Source: Gnetum montanum
Taxonomy: Eukaryota; Streptophyta; Gnetopsida; Gnetales; Gnetaceae
Direction: 5' to 3'
DNA length: 32,851 nt
Assembly (NCBI GenBank): GCA_015680685.1
Contig: MNCI01000640.1
Location: forward strand, 245,668-278,518
In this document: one piece after another, positions 21,600-32,512 of the stretch
Layout of the letters: every line of letters begins with the position of its first letter
How positions within the stretch are numbered: the stretch's first letter is position 1
Position numbers and translations under genes: made by a program
Notes under the pieces: generated by a model
The model's input: the letters and a program-made list of their open reading frames with translations, nothing else
Databases searched by the model: none
What the model was told of the DNA's origin: nothing

Positions 21600-24330
21600 G
21601 ATGTGATGTAAATAAAAGTATTTCTTAATTTCTACATTAGACCACATCCATGTTAAAACTTTTTGATTGGCTAAATGGTGAATATGCTTAGGATTTTGTT
21701 GCATATCCTTCCAAAAGATATCCCATTTTCTTAGCCATTGCATTCTTTGAAAGTACCAACCACAATCTCATGAATCCTTAAGAACTACTTTGTAGAATTT
21801 ATCTTCGTTTAAGATATGCAAGTTAAGAGTATATGTAATACATTAGCACAAGGCTTCTTCTTGCAAAGGTAACAAATCACATTCACATAATAAAATTGAG
21901 TAAGGTATTTGCACCTTGCCCTTTTAACTCATTGGAATTTTTTTTTTTTGCATTCTTTCAATATTTTTCCAAAGTTTATCCCTAAGTATAGGTCCCCATA
22001 CAACACATCCATACAATATAGTAGGATAGAAGATAGTCTAAAAATTTTGTTTTATGACCTTCCAAGCTCAAAGTCTTAAACTCTTGCTTAAGATAGAGCC
22101 TTGAAACCTCCTACTATTCCTTCTTTGATGCATTTTTCCCACATAATTATTCATATAAATAAAACCCAAAAATTTAAAAGAATCTACTATTTGCACATTG
22201 GTACGTCCAAAATGGAAACTATAACAAGTATTTCTGTACCCTAGATCTTCAATTTGGTTTTATGCACATTTACTTGAAGACCATATCAACAACAATATTT
22301 TTCTAAAATTTGCAACATATTTTGCATACCTTCTATAGGAATGGAGATCAAGGTAGCATTATTTACATATAAAAGAAGATTCACTACTTGTGATCCACTT
22401 TTGATAGCATGACTATTGTATCCATTGCACAACCATTTCCATAGTTTATCAATAAAGATACCAACTAGTTTACCTATATATTTATGATATATATTTATTA
22501 TTTGGCCTAGAAAATATATTATATTTTTTAAATTAATAAAATTTCAAAATGATTTACTAAGAATTGATTTTTATATTTAAAACTAGAATCAAAACTAGTG
22601 TATGTTATTCAATAACAATTCTTGTGATAAAGTTCATCTCTTTACCTAGATTTATGACAAAACTCGTAGTTGGCCTATTAACCAAAAGGCTCCTTAATTA
22701 TTAGAATAAAAAAAAATCTGTGTGACCAAGATAAAACTGTTATGACGATAAAATTATTTTACTATGACGAAGCATAACTCTCTTGGACAAGGCTAGTAGT
22801 TGGCCTCTAAGCCAAAAAGAGAGTTGGAAAAAGTAGACAACCTTGTTTAGCTCAAATTTTGCTCTAGAATTGAAATGTTTCTCTAAATTGTTGTCTATAA
22901 TTTTAATAATCACTTCTTCATACAATCTTTAAGTTGCTTCAATCAAATCTTAAGGGAGGCCAATTTTATGCAAGCATAACTATAGTTTTGTATAAACCAC
23001 CATAAAATAGATACTTTTGTAAAATCAATAAAATAAATAAAAACCTTCTTATTAGGCATTTTTGCAAATTCCACACAATGTCTAAGAGTACCTAAGTAAT
23101 CAATAGTGGAGTTATTTTGTTTCAAACCTACTTGACACCTTGCTTTAACTTAGTTAACTTTAACCCAAGAATTGATTATCTTTTCTAGTGGAGTGCCCAA
23201 TGACTTATTAAAAATATTACTCACAACAATCATTTGATAAGTGTTTAGTTTATTTTTATCCCCATTTTTATATAACAAGATAGCTGTACTAGTTTTTCAA
23301 TGTTGATCTAATCTTTGATCGATTGTTGAATTTAATTTGTGCTTAATTTCTCTATGAACAATAGGTCATCCACAATTTAATAATTTTGCATATAAACTAT
23401 TTGAATCTATAACTTTGCCAAATGCTAGCTTTTAATACCCTCTGTGAATTTTTCAAGAGTAAATTGGAGAGGTTTAGGTGCTTACTATACAATGACAATA
23501 GAATTATCATCCTCTCATGTAAATAGTTTATTCTAAAATGAGTAAATATCTTTAAAAGAAAAATTAAATGATGAAGAGGCTTTATGACAAAAATATTGTC
23601 AAAATTGTATAAGTTCCTTTTTAATGGTATAAGCAAAATATTTCTACTACTCTCTAATAAATTTTCTTTTTTGCTTCTAATTAAACATTTGTATGCCTTA
23701 ACTAAAATTTGTCTATGACTCTTATTTGCTTTCTTAATATTCTATCTAGCTTGCACGTAATCCTTATTGAACTAAGTCTTCTAGGCACCTTGTTATTGTG
23801 AATGCATAACTTGTTTAGCTATTATTAACAAAATTTGTTCAAGCTCCTTATGTTATCTTGCAAGAGTCCATTTGTTATGTGCTACATCTATATATATTCT
23901 CTTGATTTTTAGGATGACTCTATCCTAAATTTTTTTTTCTATTTTTATTTTTTATTGTTTGAAAAATAATTTGAATTTGTAACAAAAACTCTACTAAATC
24001 TTCTCCAACTTTCAATTCATTGTATCTTAAGAACATAAAAGCAAATCAATGCATGAGTTACCTTGAGGTCCTGTGCAAGTAAATGATGAAAATTGAGGAA
24101 ATCTAACAAGCTCATTGCAAATGATAAAATTAAAAATCTTTGTCCATTCTAATAGTTGTTGACCCATCTTATTTATGGTGTCATCCAAAGAATGTCATGT
24201 ATAGATATGATCTTCAACAATGTCTAAATTGCCAACATTATGTTGTCACTAAATAATTGTTGTTTGTTGTGAACACATTGAGCCTTTTGCTGAAAATTCT
24301 ACAATATATTTGCCTAAGAAGTGAAAAAGA
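21600..24330 (-). pseudogene. LINE (non-LTR retrotransposon) relic: endonuclease, RT and zinc knuckle
   Basis: Read on the minus strand in broken frames. An endonuclease C-terminal part at about 24170-24040 contains GQQLLEWTKIFNFIICNEL and a CIDLLL segment. RT follows: LLYKNGDKNKLNTYQ (about 23290-23240), the palm segment NSTIDYLGTLRH and FIDFTKVS (about 23110-23010), then LLYVNNATLI near 22370 in place of the catalytic Y-A-D-D, then TILYGCVVWGPILRDKLW (about 22020-21970). A C-terminal CYLCKK knuckle lies at about 21874-21857. Both catalytic Asp of motif C are Asn. The order is that of plant L1-type LINEs. Ends are approximate and no poly(A) tail or target duplication was identified. Confidence 0.8.
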
Positions 24331-24697
24331 TGATCACAAGACAACTTTATAAAACCATACAACATAGCATCTCTAGAGGCAAAATAGCATAAGGCAAGGA
24401 AAGCACAACCATGGTGAGCCAAACATATTGTTTATGATCATCAAATTTTTTTTTAAACACAATTTTCAAGAGAGTTTCTCACTAACACTACAATGGGTAT
24501 ACCTCTTCACCCTACTTTTGTGTTTCTTGCAACAAATTTAATAAATCTAGAAACTACAAAATCTAGGAAGCGAACATCTTTCTTTCCAAGTTTCAACAAA
24601 ACTAAAAATATCAAAGCTATAAAATAGCCTAATACTATTCAATGAAACCACTATATTTCTTTACACCAAAATCAGGATCCTTTGCAATTAATTTATT

Positions 24698-24728
24698 CTG
24701 CAGCTTATTTATTCTAAATAAGCTGCAG
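24698..24728. repeat. Perfect inverted repeat: 14-bp arms, 3-base loop
   Basis: CTGCAGCTTATTTA (24698-24711), loop TTC, then its exact complement (24715-24728). Neither a known terminator nor a transposon end was recognised around it. Confidence 0.9.
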
Positions 24729-24754
24729 GGTTGGCAGGTGTTGCCCACAGTAAA

Positions 24755-24848
24755 ACTAAAAAACTCTATGGTTCTTGTACAGATGCATGATATACTGTAA
24801 CACTAAAAAACTCTACGCTTCTTGTACGGATGCATGATCTACTGTGGC
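24755..24848. repeat. Tandem duplication, 47-bp period, two copies
   Basis: ACTAAAAAACTCTA starts at 24755 and 24802, and each copy continues through CTTGTAC and GATGCATGAT to TACTGT. Confidence 0.85.
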
Positions 24849-25905
24849 TAAAGGGAATAACCAATTTACACGACCAGCTGCAGGTTCCGTGCCTCCGGTG
24901 ACCCTGTTTCTATTGCTAAAGTGAAAACAAACTACACGTTGGCATTTTTCAGATTTCCAATAAGACAACTGCACGAAAAGAATCACAGCAAGCAATCCTT
25001 CCAATAATCAGCAGCGTCCAGACCTGTGGTCTAGCGTTTTCCAAGGACGTACTCTTTTATTTTTGCATTACTTGTTTTCTTGCCTTCTAGGAATCTATTA
25101 TTATAGAGTGGAAACGTACGTGGTATGGGTTACTATCGTTATGTAAGTTTCCAGATCTTTCACGTAAGATGCAAAAATCAGATTTGCAGCAAATATGCTA
25201 AATTAGTAAATTGGTATTTGCAATGCACCACTTATGTTTCCGGTGCCCGCGTGCAATTTTTCATATTATTTTGATTGCACAGGTTCTTAACAAAAAGGAA
25301 TTTTGAACCCTCTGCATTGAGTTTTGACCTTAATTTTTACCTTGTTTGCGAGCCACTTTTGCTCCGTGCATTCCAATGTCTTGCCTTAAATGTGAAAGTT
25401 GTTTGGTCACTAGGTCAATATATGAGTAGCTTTTGGTTTAATGGTTGAGTGGGCGGTCCAGGTATGTTTGTTAGTATTTGGTTTGAATTTTTTAAAGTTT
25501 GGTCAACTTATATACAGTCAAACCTATCCAAACCAAACTAGTACATATGTCATAGATTTCATATTTCCATAGCATATTGTTTTTCATTGTCAAAAATTTG
25601 TGTATGATTTCTGCACAAAAAACTTTCAATTTTTAATGGATTTAAAAGGTATTGGAAACTATGAGTTAGCTTGACTTTGTCATGGAATAATAAATACGCA
25701 ATTCTCGTAAAGATAAACCAAGTGATGAGCTTTTTTACCAGAATTATGATAGAAATGTATTAGGTGAACTTTGTCAAAAAAAAAAAGAAAAAAAGAAAAA
25801 GTAAAGTTGACAAACTTTTTCATAGCAATTATTATTAATTTGAAAAAGAGAACTTTTCTCCACCAAATAGTACATTTATATCTTAAATATATATAGTAAA
25901 AGTAG
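24849..25905. other. About 1 kb with no recognised gene or element
   Basis: No long open frame, LTR, RT motif or RNA gene was recognised. A short A-rich tract lies at about 25778-25801. The sequence does not resemble the LTR-element family around it and may be older unique DNA or an unrecognised repeat. Confidence 0.5.
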
Positions 25906-26739
25906 TGATGAGTGGTGAGGTACCCCTACACTCAACCATACGAATACAAGCGTTTCACGCACAATCTGGTTGAACTCCGCAGACGGGCTAGTTGTGGTAT
26001 CTAGATAGTTACTTGTTGATCACAATTCGTTGTCTTCCAAACTAGACTAGTATTTTCTTTGTCACATATGGTTTAGTCCAGAGTGAGGTATATAATGTGG
26101 TTTCCAACCTAGTGCTACTCCTAGAGGCAATGGAAAATAACTTTTATTAAGCTAGGAGGAAAAGGGAGAGAGAATCTAAGCTAGCCTAAGTGCGATGAGC
26201 ATATGCCCCTTGATCATCTGTACACATCTTGGACCTCATGCATGACTACCACTAGGATTACCAAGCACATGACCTAGGTATGCTACTGGGATACTAAGTA
26301 GTCACACTTGAATGCTCGTGATTAAGTTGTATTCATTCTGCATTTAAGGAGTTTAGGGTGAAGAGATATTAACTACAAAAGCAATAAATAACAATAACAA
26401 TTAAATGATTAAACTAAGTGAATGCTACAATGATGAAGTAATCTTGATATTTATTTTTGGTCTTGTGCGTGTCCAAGTACGTCACACTCAAATAAAGGTG
26501 CTGTACAATTACAATCATCACACTGTGGGCATGCACTAGGAGAAAGGGTTGAGAAAGACTAAAAATGAAAACTAACTTCTAACTAAAATCCTTCTTAACT
26601 CCTTTGTGTGCCTAAGGTGTATTTATAGGCCTACACAGGAGCCACGATATCGTGTATATGATATCGCGAGCCAGGCCACGATATCATGTACACGATATCG
26701 CGGGTGCAATATCGTGACCTAATGAATCATGATTCATCA
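25906..26739 (-). mobile_element. 3' LTR of element C (834 bp)
   Basis: On the plus strand it starts TGATGAGTGGTGAGGTACCC and ends GATTCATCA, followed by the complement of the family polypurine tract (TACCCCCACGA). It contains TATAAATA at 26627-26620 and AATAAA at 26455-26450, minus strand. The element's upstream part is interrupted by element D, so its 5' LTR is not visible. Confidence 0.92.
26645..26712 (-). promoter_or_regulatory. CGATATCG hexamer array in U3 of the element C LTR
   Basis: YRATAT units on the plus strand start at 26645 (CGATAT), 26659 (TGATAT), 26679 (CGATAT), 26693 (CGATAT) and 26707 (CAATAT), with spacings of 14, 20, 14 and 14. The first is within a perfect 12-bp palindrome, CACGATATCGTG. 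The array abuts the TATA box. Confidence 0.7.
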
Positions 26740-26933
26740 TACCCCCACGACTGAATGAAAACTCGTCCTCAAGTTAAACAAAATGAGAACAAGCCCCATT
26801 GATTACATAGTGGATAGGTATGGGATTATTAACTGACTAGGGATTTATTCATGCCGTAGTGGAGAACTCAATAGAATAAAATTAAGACACAACACAAAAT
26901 TGCAAAATTGCAAAATTGTAAACTTTATTTGAC
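26740..26933 (-). mobile_element. 3' untranslated region and polypurine tract of element C
   Basis: This short stretch lies between the third-ORF stop and the LTR. The polypurine tract complement TACCCCC is at 26740-26746. A threefold GCAAAATT-type repeat lies near 26899-26920. Confidence 0.7.
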
Positions 26934-27371
26934 TCATGTGGTTCTAGGTGGCGGTGGCTCCTCCATGGATCACTTCCCCTTGTTCTGTGCACTAGGCTTC
27001 TGAGATTGATACCATTGAAGAAGCGCCTAATGTTTCTCCTCTTCTATCCAAGAATTATGAGCCATCCATGCTGATGTTCCAATGTGTGATGGAGTTGGCA
27101 CTTCCCATGGACACAGCAATTGCGAGAACACTTGATTGGCCTTGACATGCTATGTCGCAAATAGCTGTTATTCCTTTTCATAGGCTCGGACCCTGACCTC
27201 TCCACCTTTTGCTTAGCCAGATTGTGTAGTGACAGGAGGTCCTTGATGGATGCTGAATGATTGTGCCTCCTGCTTTGCATGTTCTACATGAGGTCCTTGG
27301 CCTCTACCTCCCCTTAGACATTCAGTTGCACCTTAAGAAGGTCCTCCTTGTTGTTCTCTTTTAGGGCCCAT
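26934..27371 (-). pseudogene. Internally deleted third ORF of element C (146 codons)
   Basis: Reading starts at the ATG at 27371 (MGPKREQQGG) and ends with EEPPPPRTT and a stop at 26934, all in one frame. The first 60 or so codons match the N-terminus of the element D third ORF (compare QSFSIHQ with SFSIHQ). The last 85 or so match its C-terminal block (AYEKE, HVKANQVFSQLLCPWEVP). The globular domain and coiled coil, about 780 codons in D, are missing, and the join keeps the frame. Five or six in-frame stops are present. Confidence 0.75.
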
Positions 27372-27401
27372 CTATAATCACACAAAGGTCAATTGTTAGT
27401 A
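27369..27401 (-). promoter_or_regulatory. Candidate branch point and 3' splice site before the element C third ORF
   Basis: On the minus strand TACTAAC (27401-27395) is followed 20-odd bases later by TGATTATAG touching the ATG at 27371. The same arrangement is found in element D. Confidence 0.55.
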
Positions 27402-28642
27402 AGGTTATTGAAGGAAGTTTAATTATTTCATACCTTACTCATTACCTTTAATAAAGGTTGAATTCTTTAAGTAGTGTGATTTTAGAGTTAGAAATTTTTT
27501 CAAGAAAGTTGCCCTAAAAGTTTAATGTCAAACCTAGTTTGTTTAGGTGACGCATCAAAGGACACGTAATGGTTTTAAGGAACGTTTGATAAAATGATGA
27601 CAAAGGAAAGAATAGATTTGGCAATGAAGTACTCAAAGGGTATAAAATGATGTGGTGGTGATGTGTTATGAGTGCAAATTACAAAAGTCACGTAAGTGGA
27701 TCCTCCCCAAAGTAGGTTCCAACCTATAATGCCCTTGTGTAACCACACCTTAAAATGTCTGTAGGCATTGGAAGGGTTAAATGCAATCTACACCAATTTC
27801 ACAAAACACACAGACGTAAATACCACCGTGATGAGGTATAAATTTAACGCTACACAAGTCACGAGTCACAAATTCATGAACTAATTGGGACATGAGATTA
27901 ACAGAGATTGGGACATGAGGTAACTGGCCTAGGGCACAATGAATCCTCAGTGTAAGGCATGATTAATGTGTCATTAACCTATCACTCAAAAATCAGGACC
28001 AAGTCCATTCCTCTAATTAGTGACATTGCATTATTTCATCCCAATGATAGACAATAATGAGAGTATCATGATGGCAAGGCATACGATCACTTGGCATTTC
28101 ATACAAGGGAGGAGTGATTTTCCTTTGTGGCACTCATCTTCTCTTTTTTTTTGAATGAATGCTTTAGCCAAAGAAGCCACCTACCTTCAGGCATGGGTGC
28201 ATGTCTTTCTAGTGGGACCTCCTAGAATAACATTGAATTTCCTTGATTGAGTGCCTTTTGATTACTCTTACTTCCATTTTTCATTAGATCTACAAGGATC
28301 TTAGATACAACCAAGCTGCATGATAACTCCCACGGATGTCACCAAAGAGAATCCACAAGTCCCCTTGATGTCACACCCTTGCCATTCCCGCTTAGTCCAT
28401 CCTTCTTCACGCTAGGTATAATGAACACAAGATTACTTTAACTTTTAATGATTAGGAATATCATTGTACCTAGGGTAGAACCTCTTATTAATAGAATGGG
28501 TGGATGGATGTTGTGGGCTTGTTATTCAAATAATTATTCACTTGAAACTTGATAGCATAGAACAACACCTCAACCAACGAGTCACATAAGTGTTTTATTC
28601 GTAAATGAGATTACTCATAAAAAGATAAAAAGACAAAACAAT
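27372..28642 (-). mobile_element. Non-coding internal region of element C
   Basis: No gene is visible. About 28610-27640 is homologous to 2840-3790 of element B in opposite orientation. No hexamer array or TATA-like box equivalent to 4072-4160 was found, so C appears to have lost that segment. Element D was inserted at 28642/28643. Confidence 0.75.
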
Positions 28643-28652
28643 TGATGGGTGG

Positions 28653-28790
28653 CGAGGTACCCCTACACTCAACCATAAGAATACGAGCGTTCTCACACGT
28701 GATCCGGTCGAACTCCGCAGNACGAGGTACCCCTACACTCAACCATAAGAATACGAGCGTTCTCACACGTGATCCGGTCGAACTCCGCAG
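28653..28790. repeat. 68-bp direct duplication separated by an N
   Basis: Bases 28653-28720 are repeated exactly at 28723-28790, with NA between. An identical repeat joined by an ambiguous base is typical of two contig ends overlapping at a gap. Confidence 0.85.
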
Positions 28791-29454
28791 ACGGACTAGT
28801 TATGGCACCCAGATCATTAACCTTAGGTCGTAGTTCGCTATCTTCCCACTTGGACTAGTATTAGCTTTGTCACGTATGGTTTAGTCCAGAGTGAGGTGTA
28901 TGATGTGTTCTTAATCTAATGCTACTCTTGAAAGTAATGGAAAGTAATATTAACTAAGCTAAGCTAGGAGGAAAGGGTAAGAGAATCTAATCTAGCCTAA
29001 GTTCGATGAGCAGTCGATTCCTTGATTATCCATACACATCTTGGACTTTGTGCACAACTACCACTAGGATTACCAAGCACAGATCCTAGGTACGCCACTG
29101 GAATACCAAGTAGTTACACTTAAATGCTCATAATCAAGTCATACTCATTCCACATTCCAGGAGTTTAAGGGTGAGAGAGAAAATAGTAAATAACAATAAA
29201 TAAAAAATTAAATAAATAAAGTGAATACTGCAATGATGAAATAATCTCGATCTTTATTGCTGGTCATGTGCACGTCCAAGTACATCACACTCGAATAAAG
29301 AATGCCATACAATTATATTCACCACACTGTGGGCAGACACTGGAAAATAATCTAACTCTAGAGGGATCAAACTACCAGAGTTTCACTACAATCTAACTTC
29401 TAATTATCAAACAAGGGAGAGCCGCTTCTTATTTATAGACATTGCGGTAGACTG

Positions 29455-29524
29455 CGATATCGCGTACGTGATAGCGTAGGGAAGACGCGATATCGCGTAT
29501 GCGATATTGCAGGGGATGCGATAT
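29455..29524 (-). promoter_or_regulatory. CGATAT hexamer array in U3 of the element D LTR
   Basis: Units start at 29455 (CGATAT), 29469 (TGATAG), 29488 (CGATAT), 29502 (CGATAT) and 29519 (CGATAT), with spacings of 14, 19, 14 and 17. They sit between the LTR edge and the TATA box, as in element C. Confidence 0.68.
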
Positions 29525-29693
29525 CACGACCCATCATTCCCTCATGACTAAATAAAAACTCATCCTCGAGTTACAATGGTTACACAGTGGATAGGTATGG
29601 GATTATTAGATGGGGAAAAACAAAAAATGAAATGATGCTGTAGTGTGGGAAGACACAACACATAAAAAATGCTACATCTACCAAAATTGGAAC

Positions 29694-32483
29694 TCATGTA
29701 GTTCTTGGTGGTGGTGGCTCTTCCATGGGTGCTTTCCCTTTGTCATATGCTCCAGGCTTGGGAGCTTGATGGCATTGAAGTATGACTTGGAGCTTCTCCT
29801 CTTTGGTCCGAGGATCTTGTGCCGTTCATGTGAGTGTTCCTATGTTTGATGGAGTCAGCACCTCCCACAGACAGGGTAGTTGCAGAAACATCTGGTTGGC
29901 TTTGACATACTACGTCACGAACACCCGTCGTTCCTCTTCATAGGCTCTAGCTTTGTCTTTGTATTCGTGAAGATTTGTTAGCCATCGAGCCAGGTCAGTT
30001 GCAACATCTTTCTATCCTTGGTAGCTTGCTTTTACCACCTCGAGTTCAGAATTTGCGACATCTAGTTTCTCAACCAGCTTCTTACACTCTGCAAATTCTA
30101 CTTCATATTTGATATGGGTGGAAGCTACCTGCTGCTCGAGCTCTGATCTCGGGCATCCTGCTGTTAACATGGCAAGTTTGGCATATCTAAGGTTTGCCAA
30201 CTCCATGTACTCTGTTAAGTCCTGGATCTGTAGGTCTCGGTTCTTAACTTCCGCTTGGTGGGGGAAGGCATAAGTGTCCAATATGGCCCTCCAATCAGTG
30301 TGTTGAGCATTGATAGCATTGATTTGAGCCTTGTCCATATGGATCTCCTTCTCTAGGATTTTTTTGTACATCCCCACCTAATCACAAAAATGCTCCTTCA
30401 GCTTCTCATGTCGTTTAGCTTCATTCTGCCACGTGCTTATCTCAATTGCTGACTTTTGGCGAATAGCGCATACTTCCTCCATTGAGAGGGTTTGATTCTC
30501 TCTGGCTAAACAGCTTACATCTCGGTTGACCTAAATGAATTGTTCTTGTAGCTGATGAAAGTGTTCATCGAGAACATTCTTTTGCTTCTCTATCGCGGTC
30601 AATCGAAGGTTATCTGCAACGAACTACTTATTCTCTTCTTCTAAGGCCTTGAGTGCCTTAAGATGCGCATGGGTTTGCTCTTGTGATGCGGAGGCATCCC
30701 AAACAGCTGTTTCCTTTTCTTTTGCCACCTTCTTATTCTCTACAATTAACTTTGCTATTTGCTCAATTCTAAAATTTTCTAGCTAGTTTGCGGAAAAAAA
30801 TTGTAGACGATCCCACTGTGCTACTTGTAAGGCCATGAGCTGCTCTTGTAGTCTCAGCACTTTAGCTTCAGCATGCTCAGCCCTTACTTCGGATATGACC
30901 AGCTTCCCCTTTGTGGAAATGAGGTCTGATTGAATTGCTGTTACATCCTGGGGGATGTCAAACAAGAACGTCATTACTTATCCTATTTAAAGCAATCTAT
31001 CCAGTGCATCCTCACATTTCGCAAGAGTCATTGAGGTCCCAGCAAGAGTTTGAGCATCCTGTGCTCCTAAGAGATTTGCCGGTGGCACAATAGGTACATT
31101 AAAGGATTCCTTGATGTGGTCAGCAATCACTTTAGCAGCTCTCGCGACATTTTGGTGTTGCATGACCACCACAGTGGCCCCTTCACTAGTCTCTAACTAC
31201 ACTTGAAAAGATGCCGTGTTTACTGAGATTTGTTGCGACCATCTGCTTTCCCCTCCTCCTGTTTGAATTGATAATTCACCCCTTGTGCGATCTAATGAAA
31301 TTGTAGGCTGATCGGCTTCATCAATGATGTGGAAGAGGCTTGCGTCATCATGACTTCCCCAACTAACCATCTCAGCGATGGCCCTTAGATGGCTCATCGA
31401 CGGTTTGTAGTCTTGCGGCGGTGGCAGCTGATCCTAACCTATGCTAGGCCCTGCTTCTTATTGTTGGCTGGGACCCGTGGCTGGAGGTTGACTGGGTCCT
31501 GCAAGTTGAGTTGCAGGTGGTCCAGTCATTTGTTCTTCTTCTTCTTCAGGTCTCAACTCTTTGCCAGTGCTCTTTCTTGGAGCTGGCGCTTTTAGTAATT
31601 CAACATAAGAAGAATTCTGGGCTTTTCGGAGGACGTCATTTGTGTATCCCTGAATACCAGCCTATTGGCACAGTTTTCTGATAAGGCAGGGGAAAGGCAG
31701 CGCCATCTTCCCTGACTTCCGTTCTTCAAATCGCCTTAGGATCTTCGTCAAATATAGATGGGGAAGGTTAGCGTTAACCTTTCCCATAAACACTGCACAT
31801 CCTCTAGCAGCATACATGGATATTCTTTTCAAGCCTTTTGTGGGGAAGAGATGATAGGTTCCAATTTTGAAATAAACTCTCTCTTCCGTTGTTAGCTCAT
31901 CGAAAGCTTTATCTCTACCATAAGCCTTCTCTAACCAATCCTTTCGCACATCGGGGTCTGATCGGGTGGATAACCGAGTAATGTGGGGCCCTAAATTTGG
32001 AAGGTTTAACACTTCTGAAATAGCCTATGTAGAGAAATCAACTGTCACACCACAAATGTTAATCGTGGTGCCTTGCTCCCTATTGTGCCAGAATTGGTAC
32101 GTTTCACCTAAGTACCAGGCACTACTTTAAGAGAGGACAAGCCATAAGGGAGACCCTTTGAGGTGATCCCTAATAGCCTCAGGAGCGAACTCTGCAAAGG
32201 ATTCGAAGTTTAGCTCCACAATCACTGCATCGAATGTGGACTTCTCATGGATAGCCTGAACACATTTTGGGAGCAACTTGAGTTGTTGTCCTGGTTCAGG
32301 CGCAGCAGCAACTCCTCCTTCTACCTGCCCGGACCGTCTGGTTGGAGGTGCATCTTGATGGATGCTAAATGACTACACCTCCTATTCTATATGTTGTTCA
32401 GCAAGGCCTTTTCTTCCACCTCTCTGAGATCATTTTGTTCCACCTTGAACAAGACCCTCCTACTGTGCATGTTTCAGGGCCAT
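29694..32483 (-). pseudogene. Third ORF of element D, about 929 codons, best-preserved copy
   Basis: One frame runs from the ATG at 32483 to the stop at 29694, interrupted only by about 19 stop codons and no indel. Layout by residue: low-complexity start (1-80); globular domain (about 85-280) with WYLGETYQFWH, LTTEERVYFKIGTYHLFP and LPFPCLIRKLC; Pro/Gln-rich linker (about 290-360); conserved block with VVVMQHQ (about 435-490); long Leu/Glu/Lys/Gln coiled-coil region (about 500-820); C-terminal block with YVKANQMFLQLP (about 850-895); tail EEPPPPRTT. The globular part resembles, by eye, the putative plant transposon protein domain of Athila-like ORFs. No signal peptide or membrane segment is apparent. 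Function unknown. Confidence 0.82.
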
Positions 32484-32512
32484 TCTGCAATCACACGGGC
32501 CAAGCGTTAGTA
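32481..32512 (-). promoter_or_regulatory. Candidate branch point and 3' splice site before the element D third ORF
   Basis: On the minus strand TACTAAC (32512-32506) precedes TGATTGCAG, which ends two bases before the ATG at 32483. The spacing of about 20 bases suits a plant branch point and acceptor. Confidence 0.55.

Larger units (their letters stand above)
28643..29536 (-). mobile_element. 3' LTR of element D (894 bp as assembled)
   Basis: It starts TGATGGGTGG and ends CCATCA on the plus strand, followed by the complement of the polypurine tract (TTCCCTCATGAC). It has TATAAATA at 29437-29430 and AATAAAG at 29258, minus strand. It is closest to the element C LTR. A 68-bp duplication around an N inflates its length. 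The flanking 28638-28642 (ACAAT) would be the target duplication, but its partner lies outside the window. Confidence 0.92.

Noticed and set aside
26645-26712. A CRISPR-like short repeat array
   Set aside because: The units are six bases at 14-bp spacing in a plant LTR; there are no direct repeats of CRISPR length and no spacers.
27044-27280. A 78-codon minus-strand open frame
   Set aside because: It is out of frame with the third-ORF remnant at 27371-26934, which has clear homologues.
28642-28833. Plus-strand open frame containing an unknown residue
   Set aside because: It crosses the N and the exact 68-bp duplication inside an LTR; artefactual.
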